Assembly (NCBI GenBank): GCA_963711595.1 | Contig: CAVQER010000007.1 | Coordinates: 558,001 to 622,000 of the forward strand | DNA length: 64,000 nt | From: JAUSIF01 sp963711595 | GTDB taxonomy: Bacteria > Pseudomonadota > Alphaproteobacteria > Rhizobiales > Xanthobacteraceae | Direction of reading: 5' to 3' | Shown: piece by piece, positions 1 to 9,565 of the stretch | Numbering within the stretch: the stretch's first letter is position 1 | Layout: every line of letters starts with the position of its first letter | The notes under the pieces: generated by a model | Databases searched by the model: none | Seen by the model: the letters and a program-made list of their open reading frames with translations, nothing else | What the model was told of the DNA's origin: nothing | Program-made: the position numbers and the translations under genes

Positions 1-1075
1 TGCGATCAAACGACAGTTTTGACGCGGTTTCGATTGTGCGCGTCCCGCCCTTGCTGTCGATCACTTCCATCTCGTAGCGGGTCTCCGACGCCTCGCCGGC
101 GAGCTTTCGGCGCAGCATCTCCGCGTGCTTCGCGACCTGTCTTGCGGGCACGAAGTCGCTGAGCGGAGCACCGATTAATTTCTCCACGTCATACCCAAGC
201 AGCCGTTTTACAGCCGGGTTGGCCGAAGTCAGGCGAAAGTCGAGGTCCAGCGTGAACACGAGATCGTTCGCGTTGTCGATCAGCGTGCGATAGCGCTCCT
301 CGCTGTCGCGTAATGCCTCCTCCGTCCGCTTGCGGTCGGTGATATCGATGTCCACGCCGCTGTAGCGGACCGCCTTTCCGTCCTTGTCCCGGATCACGCG
401 ACCGCGCCCGAATATCCAGCGAACTTCGCCGTCCGGGCGAATGATGCGGTACTCGGCCTCGTACTGGTTTTCGCCGATCTCGAGCGCGTAGTGAAAGTTT
501 TTAACCACCTTCGCGCGGTCTTCCGGGTGGCGCAGTGCGCGCAGGCGCTCGATGGGCACGAGTTCGTCCGAAGGCGGGAGACCGACGATGCTGAAGAATT
601 GGGGCGTGCCGCGCACCATCTGGGTGTCCATGTCCATGTCCCAGATGCCGATGCCGGCTGAATGCTCCGCCAGCGCAAGCGTCTCGTCGCGCTCCCGCAG
701 CTCTTTCTCCATGCGCCTGCGGGCGCTAACATCGCGGAAGTAGACCGACAGGCCGGTCGATCGCGGGAAAATATTGACCTCGACGGGAATGCCCAGGACC
801 GACGAATCCGTTTCGATGCTCAGCGTCTTTCCGGTCTCCATCACGCGGCGGTGCGCCTCGTATGAGTCCGAGCCCACCCACATGGGAAAGATGTTCATCA
901 CGCTCTTGCCGAGGAGATCCTCGCGCCGGCGGCCCCACATCCGCTCCGCCATGCCGTTCACGTAAACGAAGCGCCACTGGCGATCGAGCGCATAGAACGC
1001 GTCGTCGATGCTTTCGAGAATCTCTGCAGGCGTTGTCCAGGAGGGCCTATCGGACGGCGCCGGCCCTCCGGGCAC
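1..1075 (-). CDS. Multi-PAS sensor protein, partial (3' end beyond window)
   Basis: Reading leftward the frame is open from about position 1096 to base 1 and encodes at least three consecutive PAS modules. The first starts ILESIDDAFYALDRQWRF, the second carries a PAC-like RYSGVDIDITDRK end, and the third is cut off after ETASKLSFDR. Short linkers such as ARRRMEKELRERDETLA look like the coiled connectors usual between PAS domains. There is no ATG near the N-terminus; a GTG at 1075 lies 8 bases after AGG, with a TTG at 1093 as alternative. No membrane segment is visible, so it looks cytosolic. The output domain (histidine kinase, GGDEF/EAL or other) lies outside the window, so the signalling class cannot be decided. 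It is divergent from the ABC importer to its right, which it might regulate, but nothing in the sequence shows this. Confidence 0.8.
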   Translation of the reverse strand, partial: MPGGPAPSDRPSWTTPAEILESIDDAFYALDRQWRFVYVNGMAERMWGRRREDLLGKSVMNIFPMWVGSDSYEAHRRVMETGKTLSIETDSSVLGIPVEVNIFPRSTGLSVYFRDVSARRRMEKELRERDETLALAEHSAGIGIWDMDMDTQMVRGTPQFFSIVGLPPSDELVPIERLRALRHPEDRAKVVKNFHYALEIGENQYEAEYRIIRPDGEVRWIFGRGRVIRDKDGKAVRYSGVDIDITDRKRTEEALRDSEERYRTLIDNANDLVFTLDLDFRLTSANPAVKRLLGYDVEKLIGAPLSDFVPARQVAKHAEMLRRKLAGEASETRYEMEVIDSKGGTRTIETASKLSFDR

Positions 1076-1280
1076 TACATCGACCTGGGACAATGCTCAT
1101 ACCCCGCGCACACAGAAAGTCGCGAAATAATAGACCGCATGGCGCGGACACAACAGCCAAAGCCGCTTCTGGTTTCCGGGCGATGTACGTTCGGCGGGAG
1201 CACGTTGGATGGAACTGCCCATGCTACAGTAAGCCACCGGACTGGGCCTGCTCGGGGTTGGCCTCGCCGCGGAGAGAGGT

Positions 1281-2528
1281 ATGTCGGGGGCAGCACTGGT
1301 GCGTCGCGTTCTCGGCGTTGTCGCGCTGGGGACCTTGCTTGCGTCCCTGGGCTCGGCTGCAGCCGGAACGCTGAATATCAACGCCAATACGTCCGATCCG
1401 GCGCCTCGTACGGCCTGGGAAGCCGTGATCTCGTCATTTCGGCGCGACAATCCGGATGTCGAGGTGAAGTTCAATATTTTCGATCACGAGAGCTACAAGA
1501 AGTCGATCCGCAATTGGCTGACGAGCGCGTCTCCCGATGTTGTCTTCTGGTTCGTCGGCAATCGCATGCGGGAGTTCGTCAGCCGCGGACTCCTCGTCGA
1601 CGTCAGCTCGTTGTTCACGGCGAAAGTGCAAGCGGAATTGCACGGTCCGGCGGTCAATCTCGTGACCGTGGACGGGAAGCAATACGGCGTTCCGTATTCC
1701 TACTATCAGGTCGGCCTCTACTTTCGCCGCGACCTGCTGGAGCGGGCCGGTGTAACCGAGGCGCCGCGCACGTGGCACGAGTTGCGCGCTGCGTGTGACA
1801 AGCTTCGGCAGTCCGGCGTCGACGCCTTTGCAATCGGTTCGAAGGATCTCTGGCCCACTGCGGCATGGTTCGACTACCTCAATCTGCGGACGAATGGTCA
1901 CGCGTTTCATATGGACTTGATGCGCGGCCTAATCCCATACACCAACGAGCGTGTGCGGACGGTGTTTGCCCGCTGGCGCGAGTTACTGGATGCGGGCTGC
2001 TTCACGAAGAATCATGCTTCGGTGAGCTGGCAGGAAAGCCAGTCTTTGCTGTACCAAGGCAAGGCGGCGATGATGCTGATCGGAAATTACATCGTGCCGA
2101 ACTTTCCAGCGGAGGTGCGGGACCGCATGGATTTCGCGCCGTTCCCGACAATCGATCCGGCCGTCGGAAGGTTCGAGGATGCGCCGATGAATTCGATCCA
2201 CATCCCCGCCAATGCCAGGAACAAAGAGGATGCCAGAAGATTTCTTGCTTACGTCTTGCGGGCAGACGTGCAGGAAGCGATCAACAAGCGGGTCCTGCTG
2301 CTTCCGGTAAACCTCAAGGCGGAAATCGCCGACGACCGCTTCCTCAAAAAAGGTCAGGAGCTTCTGATGCAGGCCGACGCGTTCGCCCAGTACTTCGATC
2401 GCGATACGAGCGAGGATCTGGCGACCGTGGCGATGAAGGGATTCCAGGAGTTCATGATTAATCCCGGCCGGCTCGAGACTGTGCTTGAGACGATCGAGCG
2501 CGCGCGGCGACGGATCTATCGGTTCTAG
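1281..2528 (+). CDS. ABC transporter extracellular solute-binding protein (family 1, sugar type)
   Basis: 415 residues with a signal peptide (hydrophobic VLGVVALGTLLASLGSAAAG, cleavage near residue 29), followed by a mature domain of the UgpB/MalE-like family 1 type. Features typical of carbohydrate binders include FGxx-like pocket regions, the segment GKAAMMLIGNYIVPNFP and a C-terminal helix rich in charged residues. The ATG at 1281 follows GGAGAGAGGT, a good ribosome site. The next gene starts 14 bases after its stop and both following genes are permeases, so this is the ligand-capturing subunit of an importer. The substrate (sugar, polyol or glycerol-phosphate) cannot be told from sequence alone. 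Confidence 0.88.
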   Translation: MSGAALVRRVLGVVALGTLLASLGSAAAGTLNINANTSDPAPRTAWEAVISSFRRDNPDVEVKFNIFDHESYKKSIRNWLTSASPDVVFWFVGNRMREFVSRGLLVDVSSLFTAKVQAELHGPAVNLVTVDGKQYGVPYSYYQVGLYFRRDLLERAGVTEAPRTWHELRAACDKLRQSGVDAFAIGSKDLWPTAAWFDYLNLRTNGHAFHMDLMRGLIPYTNERVRTVFARWRELLDAGCFTKNHASVSWQESQSLLYQGKAAMMLIGNYIVPNFPAEVRDRMDFAPFPTIDPAVGRFEDAPMNSIHIPANARNKEDARRFLAYVLRADVQEAINKRVLLLPVNLKAEIADDRFLKKGQELLMQADAFAQYFDRDTSEDLATVAMKGFQEFMINPGRLETVLETIERARRRIYRF

Positions 2529-2542
2529 CTCCGTCACAGCCC

Positions 2543-3460
2543 ATGGTCGACACCCCTGCCTCGCCGAGGACCGCAAGTGCCTTGTCGACATGGTGGTGGC
2601 GGCACCAACGGGCGCTGACGCCCCTCATTCTTCTGGCTCCGGCGTGCTTGCTGTTCTTCACCTTCGTCATCTATCCGATCGCGGCGAGCATCTTTCTCTC
2701 TCTGCATGATTGGGACGGGGTCGGCGCGAAAACCTGGGTCGGCCTCGACAACTACGTCGAGTTGTTCGACGACCCGGTCTTCTACACCGCGGTAAAGAAC
2801 AACCTGTTCTGGCTCCTGATCTATCTAGTTGCCCCTGCACTGGGGTTCGCGCTCGCGCTATTCCTTAGCCAAAACGTGCGCGGCATCCGCTTGATCCGGG
2901 CGCTCTTCCTCGTCCCTTTTGTGATCAGTGCCGTCGTGGTCGGCCTGATGTTTGCGTGGTTCCTGAACGCAGACTTCGGTCTGCTGAATCAAATTCTCGA
3001 CAAGTTCGGGGTGCCGCCTGTTGCGCCGCTTGAGAGCGAGCGTTGGGCGATCTTCGCCGTGATTGCCGCAGGACTCTGGCCGCAAACCGCGTACTGCATG
3101 ATCCTATACGTCACAGGCCTGACCGCCATTCGCGGCGAGTTGATCGAGTCCGCCCGGGTCGATGGCGCTAGCGGTCCTCAACTCATGTGGCAGGTGGTTC
3201 TTCCGCAACTCCGACCCGTCAGTTTCATCGCTGCGATGGTTTGCATCGTGAGTGCGCTCCGCGGATTCGACCTGGTCGTGATCATGACCGCGGGCGGGCC
3301 CTACGACAGTTCGACCGTGCTCGGTTACTACATGTACGAGCAGACGTTCCTCAGCTTTCGTTACGGCTATGGAGCGGCCATCGCCACCGTGCTTTTCCTG
3401 TTGATGGTGAGTTGCGTTGGGCTGTTTCTCTGGCAGCTGCTGCGACGCGAGGCGGTGTGA
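2543..3460 (+). CDS. ABC sugar transporter permease, MalF/UgpA type
   Basis: 305 residues with six predicted transmembrane segments, the first at about residues 29-50 (LILLAPACLLFFTFVIYPIA). The cytoplasmic EAA loop that docks onto the ATPase is clear at about residues 200-220: ELIESARVDGASGPQ followed by MWQVVLPQL. This is the UgpA/LacF type of inner-membrane permease that forms a heterodimer with the permease encoded by the next gene. The spacing on both sides (14 bases before, 2 bases after) indicates one transcript. Start ATG at 2543. Confidence 0.9.
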   Translation: MVDTPASPRTASALSTWWWRHQRALTPLILLAPACLLFFTFVIYPIAASIFLSLHDWDGVGAKTWVGLDNYVELFDDPVFYTAVKNNLFWLLIYLVAPALGFALALFLSQNVRGIRLIRALFLVPFVISAVVVGLMFAWFLNADFGLLNQILDKFGVPPVAPLESERWAIFAVIAAGLWPQTAYCMILYVTGLTAIRGELIESARVDGASGPQLMWQVVLPQLRPVSFIAAMVCIVSALRGFDLVVIMTAGGPYDSSTVLGYYMYEQTFLSFRYGYGAAIATVLFLLMVSCVGLFLWQLLRREAV

Positions 3461-3462
3461 CG

Positions 3463-4314
3463 ATGTTCCCCACGCCGATCGATCGTGCCTCGCCCGCCGT
3501 TCGCGCTGTCTATCATATCGCGTTGCCGGCAGCGTTGTTCCTGTGGCTGCTGCCGCTGATCGGCGTCGCGCTCACGTCGATTCGTACGATCGAAGATCTG
3601 AATCGGGGAAATTTCTGGGGCTGGCCGAGCGAAATTCGCTTTGCGAACTATGTCGACGTGTTCGTCGACGCGCGCATGGCGCAGTTCATCTTGAACAGTT
3701 TTCTGATCTCCATACCGGCGGTGGCGGGCGCCGTGGCGCTTTCCTGCATGGCAGGCTTTGCTCTCGCGAAATACCGGTTTCGCGGAAACCTGTTGCTGTT
3801 CGTCATCTTCGTCGCCGGAAATCTAGTCCCGTTTCAGGTGCTGATGATCCCGGTACGGAATCTGATGGTGGACACGTTCGGCCTGTACGACACGCGTTCC
3901 GCGCTCATTCTGTTCCACGTCGCGTTCCAAACCGGGTTCTGCACGCTGTTCATGCGCAATTTCATCAAGCAACTGCCCAACGACATGCTCGACGCGGCTC
4001 GCATCGAGGGATTGAGCGAACTGCGAATCTTCTGGAGCATCGTACTGCCGCTTGTGCGGCCCGCCATCGCCGCGATTGCGGCGCTCACCTTCACTTTCGT
4101 TTGGAACGACTACTTCTGGGCGCTCGTGCTCGTGCAGTCGGACGACGTCAGGCCGCTGACGGCAGGACTGCAGTCGCTGCGGGGGATGTGGCTCGCGTCC
4201 TGGCAATTGATCTCTGCCGGGTCGATCGTCGCGGCGGTGCCGCCGGTATTGATGTTCTTTCTGATGCAGCGGCATTTCATTGCGGGCCTGACGGCAGGTT
4301 CGGAGACCGATTGA
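3463..4314 (+). CDS. ABC sugar transporter permease, MalG/UgpE type
   Basis: 283 residues from ATG 3463, two bases after the stop of the preceding permease. The frame is open further upstream but that part overlaps the first permease and is not coding. It has six hydrophobic segments and the EAA docking motif (DMLDAARIEGLSELRIFW, ending IVLPLVRP). This is the second half of the membrane channel of the importer. The expected ATP-binding subunit (UgpC/MsiK type) does not follow; hemH begins 47 bases downstream. The importer therefore presumably borrows a shared ATPase encoded elsewhere, which is known for some CUT1 systems. Confidence 0.9.
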   Translation: MFPTPIDRASPAVRAVYHIALPAALFLWLLPLIGVALTSIRTIEDLNRGNFWGWPSEIRFANYVDVFVDARMAQFILNSFLISIPAVAGAVALSCMAGFALAKYRFRGNLLLFVIFVAGNLVPFQVLMIPVRNLMVDTFGLYDTRSALILFHVAFQTGFCTLFMRNFIKQLPNDMLDAARIEGLSELRIFWSIVLPLVRPAIAAIAALTFTFVWNDYFWALVLVQSDDVRPLTAGLQSLRGMWLASWQLISAGSIVAAVPPVLMFFLMQRHFIAGLTAGSETD

Positions 4315-4361
4315 AGTGATGCGCGGTTGACGCCCTTTTGGGCCCGCCCCATAGACAGCGA

Positions 4362-5417
4362 ATGACCACGCAAGATACGCCGGCACCTGGAGCGGCCAAC
4401 CTCACCGTCGAGAATCCGTCGGGCCCGGGTGGCAGGACCGGCGTACTTCTCGTCAACCTCGGTACGCCGGACGCAACCGACTATTGGTCGATACGCCGCT
4501 ATCTGAAGGAATTTCTTTCTGACCCACGCGTGATCGAGACGAACCGCGTGCTCTGGTGGTTCGTGCTCAATTTCATCGTGCTGACGATTAGGCCACACGT
4601 GAAAGGACGCGACTACGACAAGATCTGGAATCGCGAGCGCGACGAATCTCCGCTCAAGACGATCACCCGCGCCCAGGCGGAGAAACTCGCCGCACATTTC
4701 GCCGGGATCGACTCGCGTGTTTTGGTCGAATGGGGCATGCGCTACGGCAATCCCTCGCTCGAAAGCAGGCTCAGGGACCTTGTTGCCGCCGGATGCAAGA
4801 AGCTAATGATCGTGCCGCTCTATCCGCAGTACGCGGCGGCTACGACGGCCACCGTGTGTGACAAGGCGTTCGAGGCGCTTGCAAAAATGCGATGGCAGCC
4901 GGCGGTGCGCATTGCTCCGCCCTATTACGACGACCCTGTCTATATCGACGCGCTGGCACATTCGATCGAACAGGATCTCGCAAGGTTAGCGTGGAAGCCC
5001 GACGTGATTCTCGCGTCGTTCCACGGGATCCCGGTCGACTACGTGCTCGCGGGCGACCCCTACGAGTTGCATTGCGCGGAGACAACGCGGCTCCTTCGTG
5101 ACCGGATGAAGCTTGACGGCAGCCAATTGCGCATGACGTTCCAGTCGCGGTTCGGGCGAACAGAATGGATCAAGCCCTATACGGACGAAACCGTTCGGGC
5201 GCTGGCGAAGGAAGGAGTGAGGAATCTCGCGGTGGTGACGCCTGGGTTCGCCGCAGACTGCCTGGAAACGCTCGAGGAAATCGCTGGCGAGAACGCGGAG
5301 ATCTTCCAACACAATGGCGGGAAGAATTTCCGCGCGATTCCCTGCCTGAACGACTCGGACGGCGGAATGCAGGTGATCCGCAACGTCGTCGAACGAGAGT
5401 TGAAGGGTTGGGCCTGA
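4362..5417 (+). CDS. hemH: Ferrochelatase (protoheme ferro-lyase)
   Basis: 351 residues. It inserts Fe2+ into protoporphyrin IX, the last step of heme b synthesis. Family hallmarks are the N-terminal VLLVNLGTPDATDYWSIRRY, the catalytic histidine in ASFHGIPVDYVLAGDPY (about residue 221) and the conserved acidic segment TPGFAADCLETLEEI near residue 295. Length matches alphaproteobacterial HemH. The ATG at 4362 was chosen over an in-frame TTG at 4338 because the family begins near this point. It ends 6 bases from the convergent kdsD-like gene. Confidence 0.96.
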   Translation: MTTQDTPAPGAANLTVENPSGPGGRTGVLLVNLGTPDATDYWSIRRYLKEFLSDPRVIETNRVLWWFVLNFIVLTIRPHVKGRDYDKIWNRERDESPLKTITRAQAEKLAAHFAGIDSRVLVEWGMRYGNPSLESRLRDLVAAGCKKLMIVPLYPQYAAATTATVCDKAFEALAKMRWQPAVRIAPPYYDDPVYIDALAHSIEQDLARLAWKPDVILASFHGIPVDYVLAGDPYELHCAETTRLLRDRMKLDGSQLRMTFQSRFGRTEWIKPYTDETVRALAKEGVRNLAVVTPGFAADCLETLEEIAGENAEIFQHNGGKNFRAIPCLNDSDGGMQVIRNVVERELKGWA

Positions 5418-5423
5418 CGCGCG

Positions 5424-6431
5424 TTACGCGACGCCGATCCGCAGGAGATCGTGGAAGCGCACGAGGCCGACGGGCTTGCGATTCTCAACCACGAACAGCG
5501 CCTGAACCTTTGCGGTATTCAGGAAGGCGAGGGCTTCGCCCGCAAGCTGATCCGGGCGGATGATTTTCGGATTCTTCGTCATCACCTCGTCGACCGGCCG
5601 GGCGAGTAGCGTTTCGCCCATGTGGCGACGCAAGTCGCCGTCCGTGATGACTCCCATGAGCTGCTCGGATCCGTTGACGATGCCGACGCAGCCGAAACCC
5701 TTAGACGTCATCTCCATGATGGCGTCGCTCATAAGAGTTCCCTGCAGCACGATGGGAATGCTGGTCCCGGTGTGCATCACGTCGCGAACGAAGGTGAGGC
5801 TCGCACCGAGGCGTCCGCCGGGATGCAGGTCCTTGAACTGGAGCGCGGTGAAGCCACGGCTCTCGAACAGTGCCACGGCGACCGCGTCGCCGAGTGCGAG
5901 TTGCATCAGCGTCGATGTGGTCGGCGCGAGGCCGAGCGAGCATGCCTCGCGTGCCGCTGGAAGAATTAGCGCCACGTCCGCGGCGCGGGCGAGCGTGGAT
6001 TCCGGTTGCGCGGTAATCGCGATCAAAACAACATTGAAGCGCTTCGCGTAGTCGATGAGGTCCTTGAGCTCGACCGTCTCGCCGGACCAGGACAACGCGA
6101 CGATCACGTCGTCTCGGGAGATGACCCCGAGGTCGCCATGGCTCGCTTCGCCGGGGTGCACGAAATAGGCAGGCGTTCCCGTCGAGGCCAGCGTCGCCGC
6201 GAATTTGCGCCCGACGTGCCCGCTCTTCCCCATGCCAGTGACGATGACGCGGCCGCCGGCCGAACTGATCTTCTCGATCGCTGCCGCAAAAGGCGCGCCC
6301 AGCCCATCGGCGATGGCCGCCGACAGGGCGCTCAAGCCCGCGGTTTCGGTCTCGATCGTGCGAAGGGCTGACCGGACGAGTTCCTGGGCGCCGTGCAATC
6401 CATCGGATTTCCGGCTTTTCGGGCTGGCCAC
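5424..6431 (-). CDS. kdsD: Arabinose-5-phosphate isomerase (KpsF/GutQ family)
   Basis: 335 residues. The family interconverts D-ribulose 5-phosphate and D-arabinose 5-phosphate, the first step of KDO synthesis for lipopolysaccharide. An N-terminal SIS domain (about 45-190) holds VTGMGKSGHVGRKFAATLAS and ALSWSGETVEL. Two CBS domains follow (about 210-335), joined by the KdsD signature QFKDLHPGGRLG. The GTG at 6431 is preferred over ATG 6479 because GGGGAG lies 9 bases upstream of it and the resulting length matches the family. KpsF and GutQ paralogues cannot be separated from KdsD by sequence alone, but the chromosomal envelope context favours the LPS role. Confidence 0.88.
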   Translation of the reverse strand: MASPKSRKSDGLHGAQELVRSALRTIETETAGLSALSAAIADGLGAPFAAAIEKISSAGGRVIVTGMGKSGHVGRKFAATLASTGTPAYFVHPGEASHGDLGVISRDDVIVALSWSGETVELKDLIDYAKRFNVVLIAITAQPESTLARAADVALILPAAREACSLGLAPTTSTLMQLALGDAVAVALFESRGFTALQFKDLHPGGRLGASLTFVRDVMHTGTSIPIVLQGTLMSDAIMEMTSKGFGCVGIVNGSEQLMGVITDGDLRRHMGETLLARPVDEVMTKNPKIIRPDQLAGEALAFLNTAKVQALFVVENRKPVGLVRFHDLLRIGVA

Positions 6432-6568
6432 GCGACAAAACTCCCCTGAACCCGCGATTTTCGTAGCACGGGGGCCCATACGAGGCTACCCGGCCCATGG
6501 GGACAACAGTCCATTAACCATGCGCGTTTTAGTTTCATTAACCAAGAAGGGGCTGAGAGCACCTGCAA

Positions 6569-8095
6569 TTGCCGCGCCTTGTATCGAAAGCGCCGCTGGG
6601 CGCGAGCCTCGCGCTGGCAGTTGCCGCCTGCGCCAGCTTTGCGGCTTTCGGTCAATCGACAATCTTCCAGGAAGACTCCAGCCTTCGACCCACGATCGCG
6701 CCAAAAAGCGGGAAGGGCGCGCGCAAGACCGGCTCGGCCGACACGGCGGGGTCGCCTCCCGGATCCGGCGCCGGGGAAACCGGTTTCGTCTCCACCAACC
6801 TGACTACGAAGAGCGCGAAGGCTCCTTCGAAGAGTGAGCCGCTGGCTCTGTCGCCATCCGCTGCTGCGAAACTCGCCGCGCGCGTACGTCGACCAAACCA
6901 AAGCGAAGAGATTACGGGGTCGGTACGGCGGCTTCCGCCGCATCGTCCGGCCGAGGAAGATGACCCCTATCTGCCTGTCGGCGTGCGCGTGGGCAGCATC
7001 GACGTCAAGGCGAACGCGGAATTCTTCGGCGGCTACGACGACAACCCGTTCCGGGCGGCAAACGGACCCGGATCGCGCTTCACGACCGTCGCGGGAAAGG
7101 TCGAGACAAAATCGAACTGGTCGCGTCATGAGCTCGCAAGTGAATTGCGGGGCAGCTTCATCGACTATCTGCAGGTTTCGGGAAACGATCGGCCCGAGGC
7201 GGAGGCAAAGCTGCGCGGCCGCATCGACGTAACCGCGGTCAGTCGCGTCCAGCTCGAAGGCCGCGCCCTTTTGACCACCGAACCCGCCGGGACACCCGAC
7301 GCCGTCACGGCGGCGGTGCGTCCGCCCAATGTGTATACCTTCGGCGGAAACGCCGGTTACATCCACCGCTTCAATCGAGTCGAAATGGCGTTGCGCGGCG
7401 CCGTAGAGCGCAACGTCTATCAGGATGCGCAGCTCGTTTCCGGCGGCGTGCAGGATCTGTCCGACCGCGACTACAACATGTACGGCGCAACGCTGCGCGG
7501 AAGCTACGAGATGACGCCCGGCATCAAGCCGTTCCTGGAGGCGAGCATCGACCGTCGCATATACGACCTTCCGGTCGACTTCACCGGCGTCGCGCGCGGA
7601 TCGGACGGGTGGCGTGCGCGGGCGGGCGTCGAATTTGCGCGCCTCGGCTGGCTCACCGGGGAGGCCTCGGCCGGCTACGCGCACCGTCACTATCGCGATG
7701 CAAGTTTGGATGATGTTTCCGGCCTGATCGTCGATGCTTCGCTGGTATGGCGGGCAACTCCGCTGACGACCGTGACGCTGCGAGCGAACTCCGAGATCGG
7801 CGAGACGACGCTGACCGGAGCGTCTGCCGTTTTCGTTCGACAGGCGAGTATGGCCGTCGACCACGCGTTTCGGCGCTGGCTGATCGGCACCGTGAGCGCG
7901 ATCTATGGAACCGAGGACTACGAAGGGGCGGGGCGCAAGGACGATCGGGTTAGCCTGCTTGCGGCTCTCACCTATCGGTTCAATCGCTACGCATCGCTCA
8001 GGGGCGAAGTACGCCGCGAGCAGTTGCGTTCCAATGTCGCGGGGAATGACTACACGGCGAACATCGCCATGGTGGGCTTACGTTTCCAGCGTTAA
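6569..8095 (+). CDS. Outer-membrane beta-barrel protein (putative, BBP2-like)
   Basis: 508 residues with a signal peptide (LGASLALAVAACASFAAFGQS), a low-complexity linker to about residue 140, then a long region of alternating hydrophobic and polar strands ending in MVGLRFQR, which looks like an outer-membrane barrel. Related proteins of Hyphomicrobiales carry the Pfam BBP2 barrel and often sit near envelope genes. The motif EEITGSVRR in the linker recurs in many secreted proteins of this order. The start is TTG at 6569, the only initiator that gives the signal peptide, with GAGAG nearby. It is followed by two more exported envelope proteins. Function unknown; porin-like or polysaccharide export roles are both possible. 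Confidence 0.72.
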   Translation: MPRLVSKAPLGASLALAVAACASFAAFGQSTIFQEDSSLRPTIAPKSGKGARKTGSADTAGSPPGSGAGETGFVSTNLTTKSAKAPSKSEPLALSPSAAAKLAARVRRPNQSEEITGSVRRLPPHRPAEEDDPYLPVGVRVGSIDVKANAEFFGGYDDNPFRAANGPGSRFTTVAGKVETKSNWSRHELASELRGSFIDYLQVSGNDRPEAEAKLRGRIDVTAVSRVQLEGRALLTTEPAGTPDAVTAAVRPPNVYTFGGNAGYIHRFNRVEMALRGAVERNVYQDAQLVSGGVQDLSDRDYNMYGATLRGSYEMTPGIKPFLEASIDRRIYDLPVDFTGVARGSDGWRARAGVEFARLGWLTGEASAGYAHRHYRDASLDDVSGLIVDASLVWRATPLTTVTLRANSEIGETTLTGASAVFVRQASMAVDHAFRRWLIGTVSAIYGTEDYEGAGRKDDRVSLLAALTYRFNRYASLRGEVRREQLRSNVAGNDYTANIAMVGLRFQR

Positions 8096-8165
8096 CGATG
8101 CAGGCCGGAGGCAGCGATTTCTCGGAGCCGATCTGGGGTAAACTTCGAGCGAGGACGAGGGACCT

Positions 8166-9470
8166 GTGACGCATAGAAAGCTCAATGCACGACGGCGCTT
8201 CATCGCGGCGAGTATTGCGTCGCTGGTCATGGCTTGTTCGTCTGCGGCGCTCGGGCAAAGCAGCGAACTCACGACCGCCTCCGTGCGCCCCGTTGAGCCG
8301 GCCAGCCATCCGCTCATGACGCCGCAGGCGATTTTGAGCGCGACCGCGGAGTTTCCGCAGTGTCTCGCTTCGTTGTGGCCGCTGGCGGCGAAGCGCGGCG
8401 TGTCGCGCCGGACGTTCGATCGCGTGACGCGCGGACTCGAGCCCGATCTTCAGATCATGGAACTGCTCGACCGGCAGCCGGAATTCACCAAGCCGGTTTG
8501 GGAGTACCTCGATATCCTGGTGAACGAAAATCGCATCGCAGGCGGGCGCGACGTTCTCGCTAAGTACCGTGAGGTGTTCGACGCCACGGAGAAGGCATAC
8601 GGCGTCGATCGTTACGTCATCGCGGCGATCTGGGGAATCGAGTCGAACTACGGGACGGCGATCGGAGAGCGGCACGTCGTGCGGTCAACCGCAACGCTTG
8701 CCTGTATCGGCCGCCGCCAGAACTACTTTCGCGACGAGTTCCTCTCGACGCTGGAAATTCTCGAGCGCGGCGATGTGCCGTTCGAGCATCTAAAGGGATC
8801 GTGGGCAGGAGCGTTCGGCCCGACGCAGTTCATGCCGACCTCCTTCAAGCGCTTTGCGGTTGATTTTGATGGGGACGGAAAACGCAATGTCGTCACCTCC
8901 GTGCCGGACGTGATTGCATCGACTGCAAACAATCTGAAGAAAGACGGGTGGCACAGCGGTGCGAGCTGGGGCTACGAAGTGGTGCTGCCGCAGGGCTTCG
9001 ACTTCCGTCTTGTTGATCGCTCCATTCGCAAGCCGGTGCAGCAATGGGAGGCGCTCGGACTCCGCCGCGCCGGCGGCAAGGCGTTTCCGCGCGGGGGCGA
9101 CGTCGGGTCGCTGCTGGTGCCGGCGGGCGCGCGCGGCCCGGCATTTCTGGTCGTCGATAATTTCCGCGCCATCATGAAATACAACCCGTCCGAGTCGTAC
9201 GCATTGGCGATCGGGCATCTCGCCGACCGCATCCGTGGAGGCGACGGTTTCGTTCAGGCCTGGCCGCGCGATGAGATTCCGCTGTCGCGAACGGAACGGC
9301 ATGAGTTGCAGCAACGGCTGGCCCAGCTCGGATTCTACAATGGGGATGCCGACGGAAATCTCGGCGATCGAACGCGTGCGGCGATCCGAGACTTTCAAGC
9401 CCGCACTGGGCTGGTGCCAGACGGATTTGCCAGCAATAAGGTGCTCGAACGGCTACGCAGGGGCCGCTAG
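8166..9470 (+). CDS. Lytic murein transglycosylase with C-terminal peptidoglycan-binding domain
   Basis: 434 residues. A signal peptide (ASIASLVMACSSAALGQS) is followed by an MltB-type (SLT_2) transglycosylase domain at about 55-345. It has the catalytic glutamate in IAAIWGIESNYGT and the supporting motif WAGAFGPTQFMPTSF. A PG_binding_1 module covers about 375-432 (LAQLGFYNGDADGNLGDRTR). Such enzymes cleave glycan strands to 1,6-anhydro-muropeptides in the periplasm. The start is GTG at 8166, after GAGGGA. It lies between other envelope genes on the same strand but with gaps of about 70-95 bases, so separate transcription is possible. Confidence 0.93.
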   Translation: MTHRKLNARRRFIAASIASLVMACSSAALGQSSELTTASVRPVEPASHPLMTPQAILSATAEFPQCLASLWPLAAKRGVSRRTFDRVTRGLEPDLQIMELLDRQPEFTKPVWEYLDILVNENRIAGGRDVLAKYREVFDATEKAYGVDRYVIAAIWGIESNYGTAIGERHVVRSTATLACIGRRQNYFRDEFLSTLEILERGDVPFEHLKGSWAGAFGPTQFMPTSFKRFAVDFDGDGKRNVVTSVPDVIASTANNLKKDGWHSGASWGYEVVLPQGFDFRLVDRSIRKPVQQWEALGLRRAGGKAFPRGGDVGSLLVPAGARGPAFLVVDNFRAIMKYNPSESYALAIGHLADRIRGGDGFVQAWPRDEIPLSRTERHELQQRLAQLGFYNGDADGNLGDRTRAAIRDFQARTGLVPDGFASNKVLERLRRGR

Positions 9471-9565
9471 GCGGGGAACCCGTTGCGGCGCAAGCCGTTC
9501 GGAGTAGAGCCTTGAATTGGCCGTGGAATTCGGCCATCGCTTAAAGGTCTCGGAACGGTATCAGC

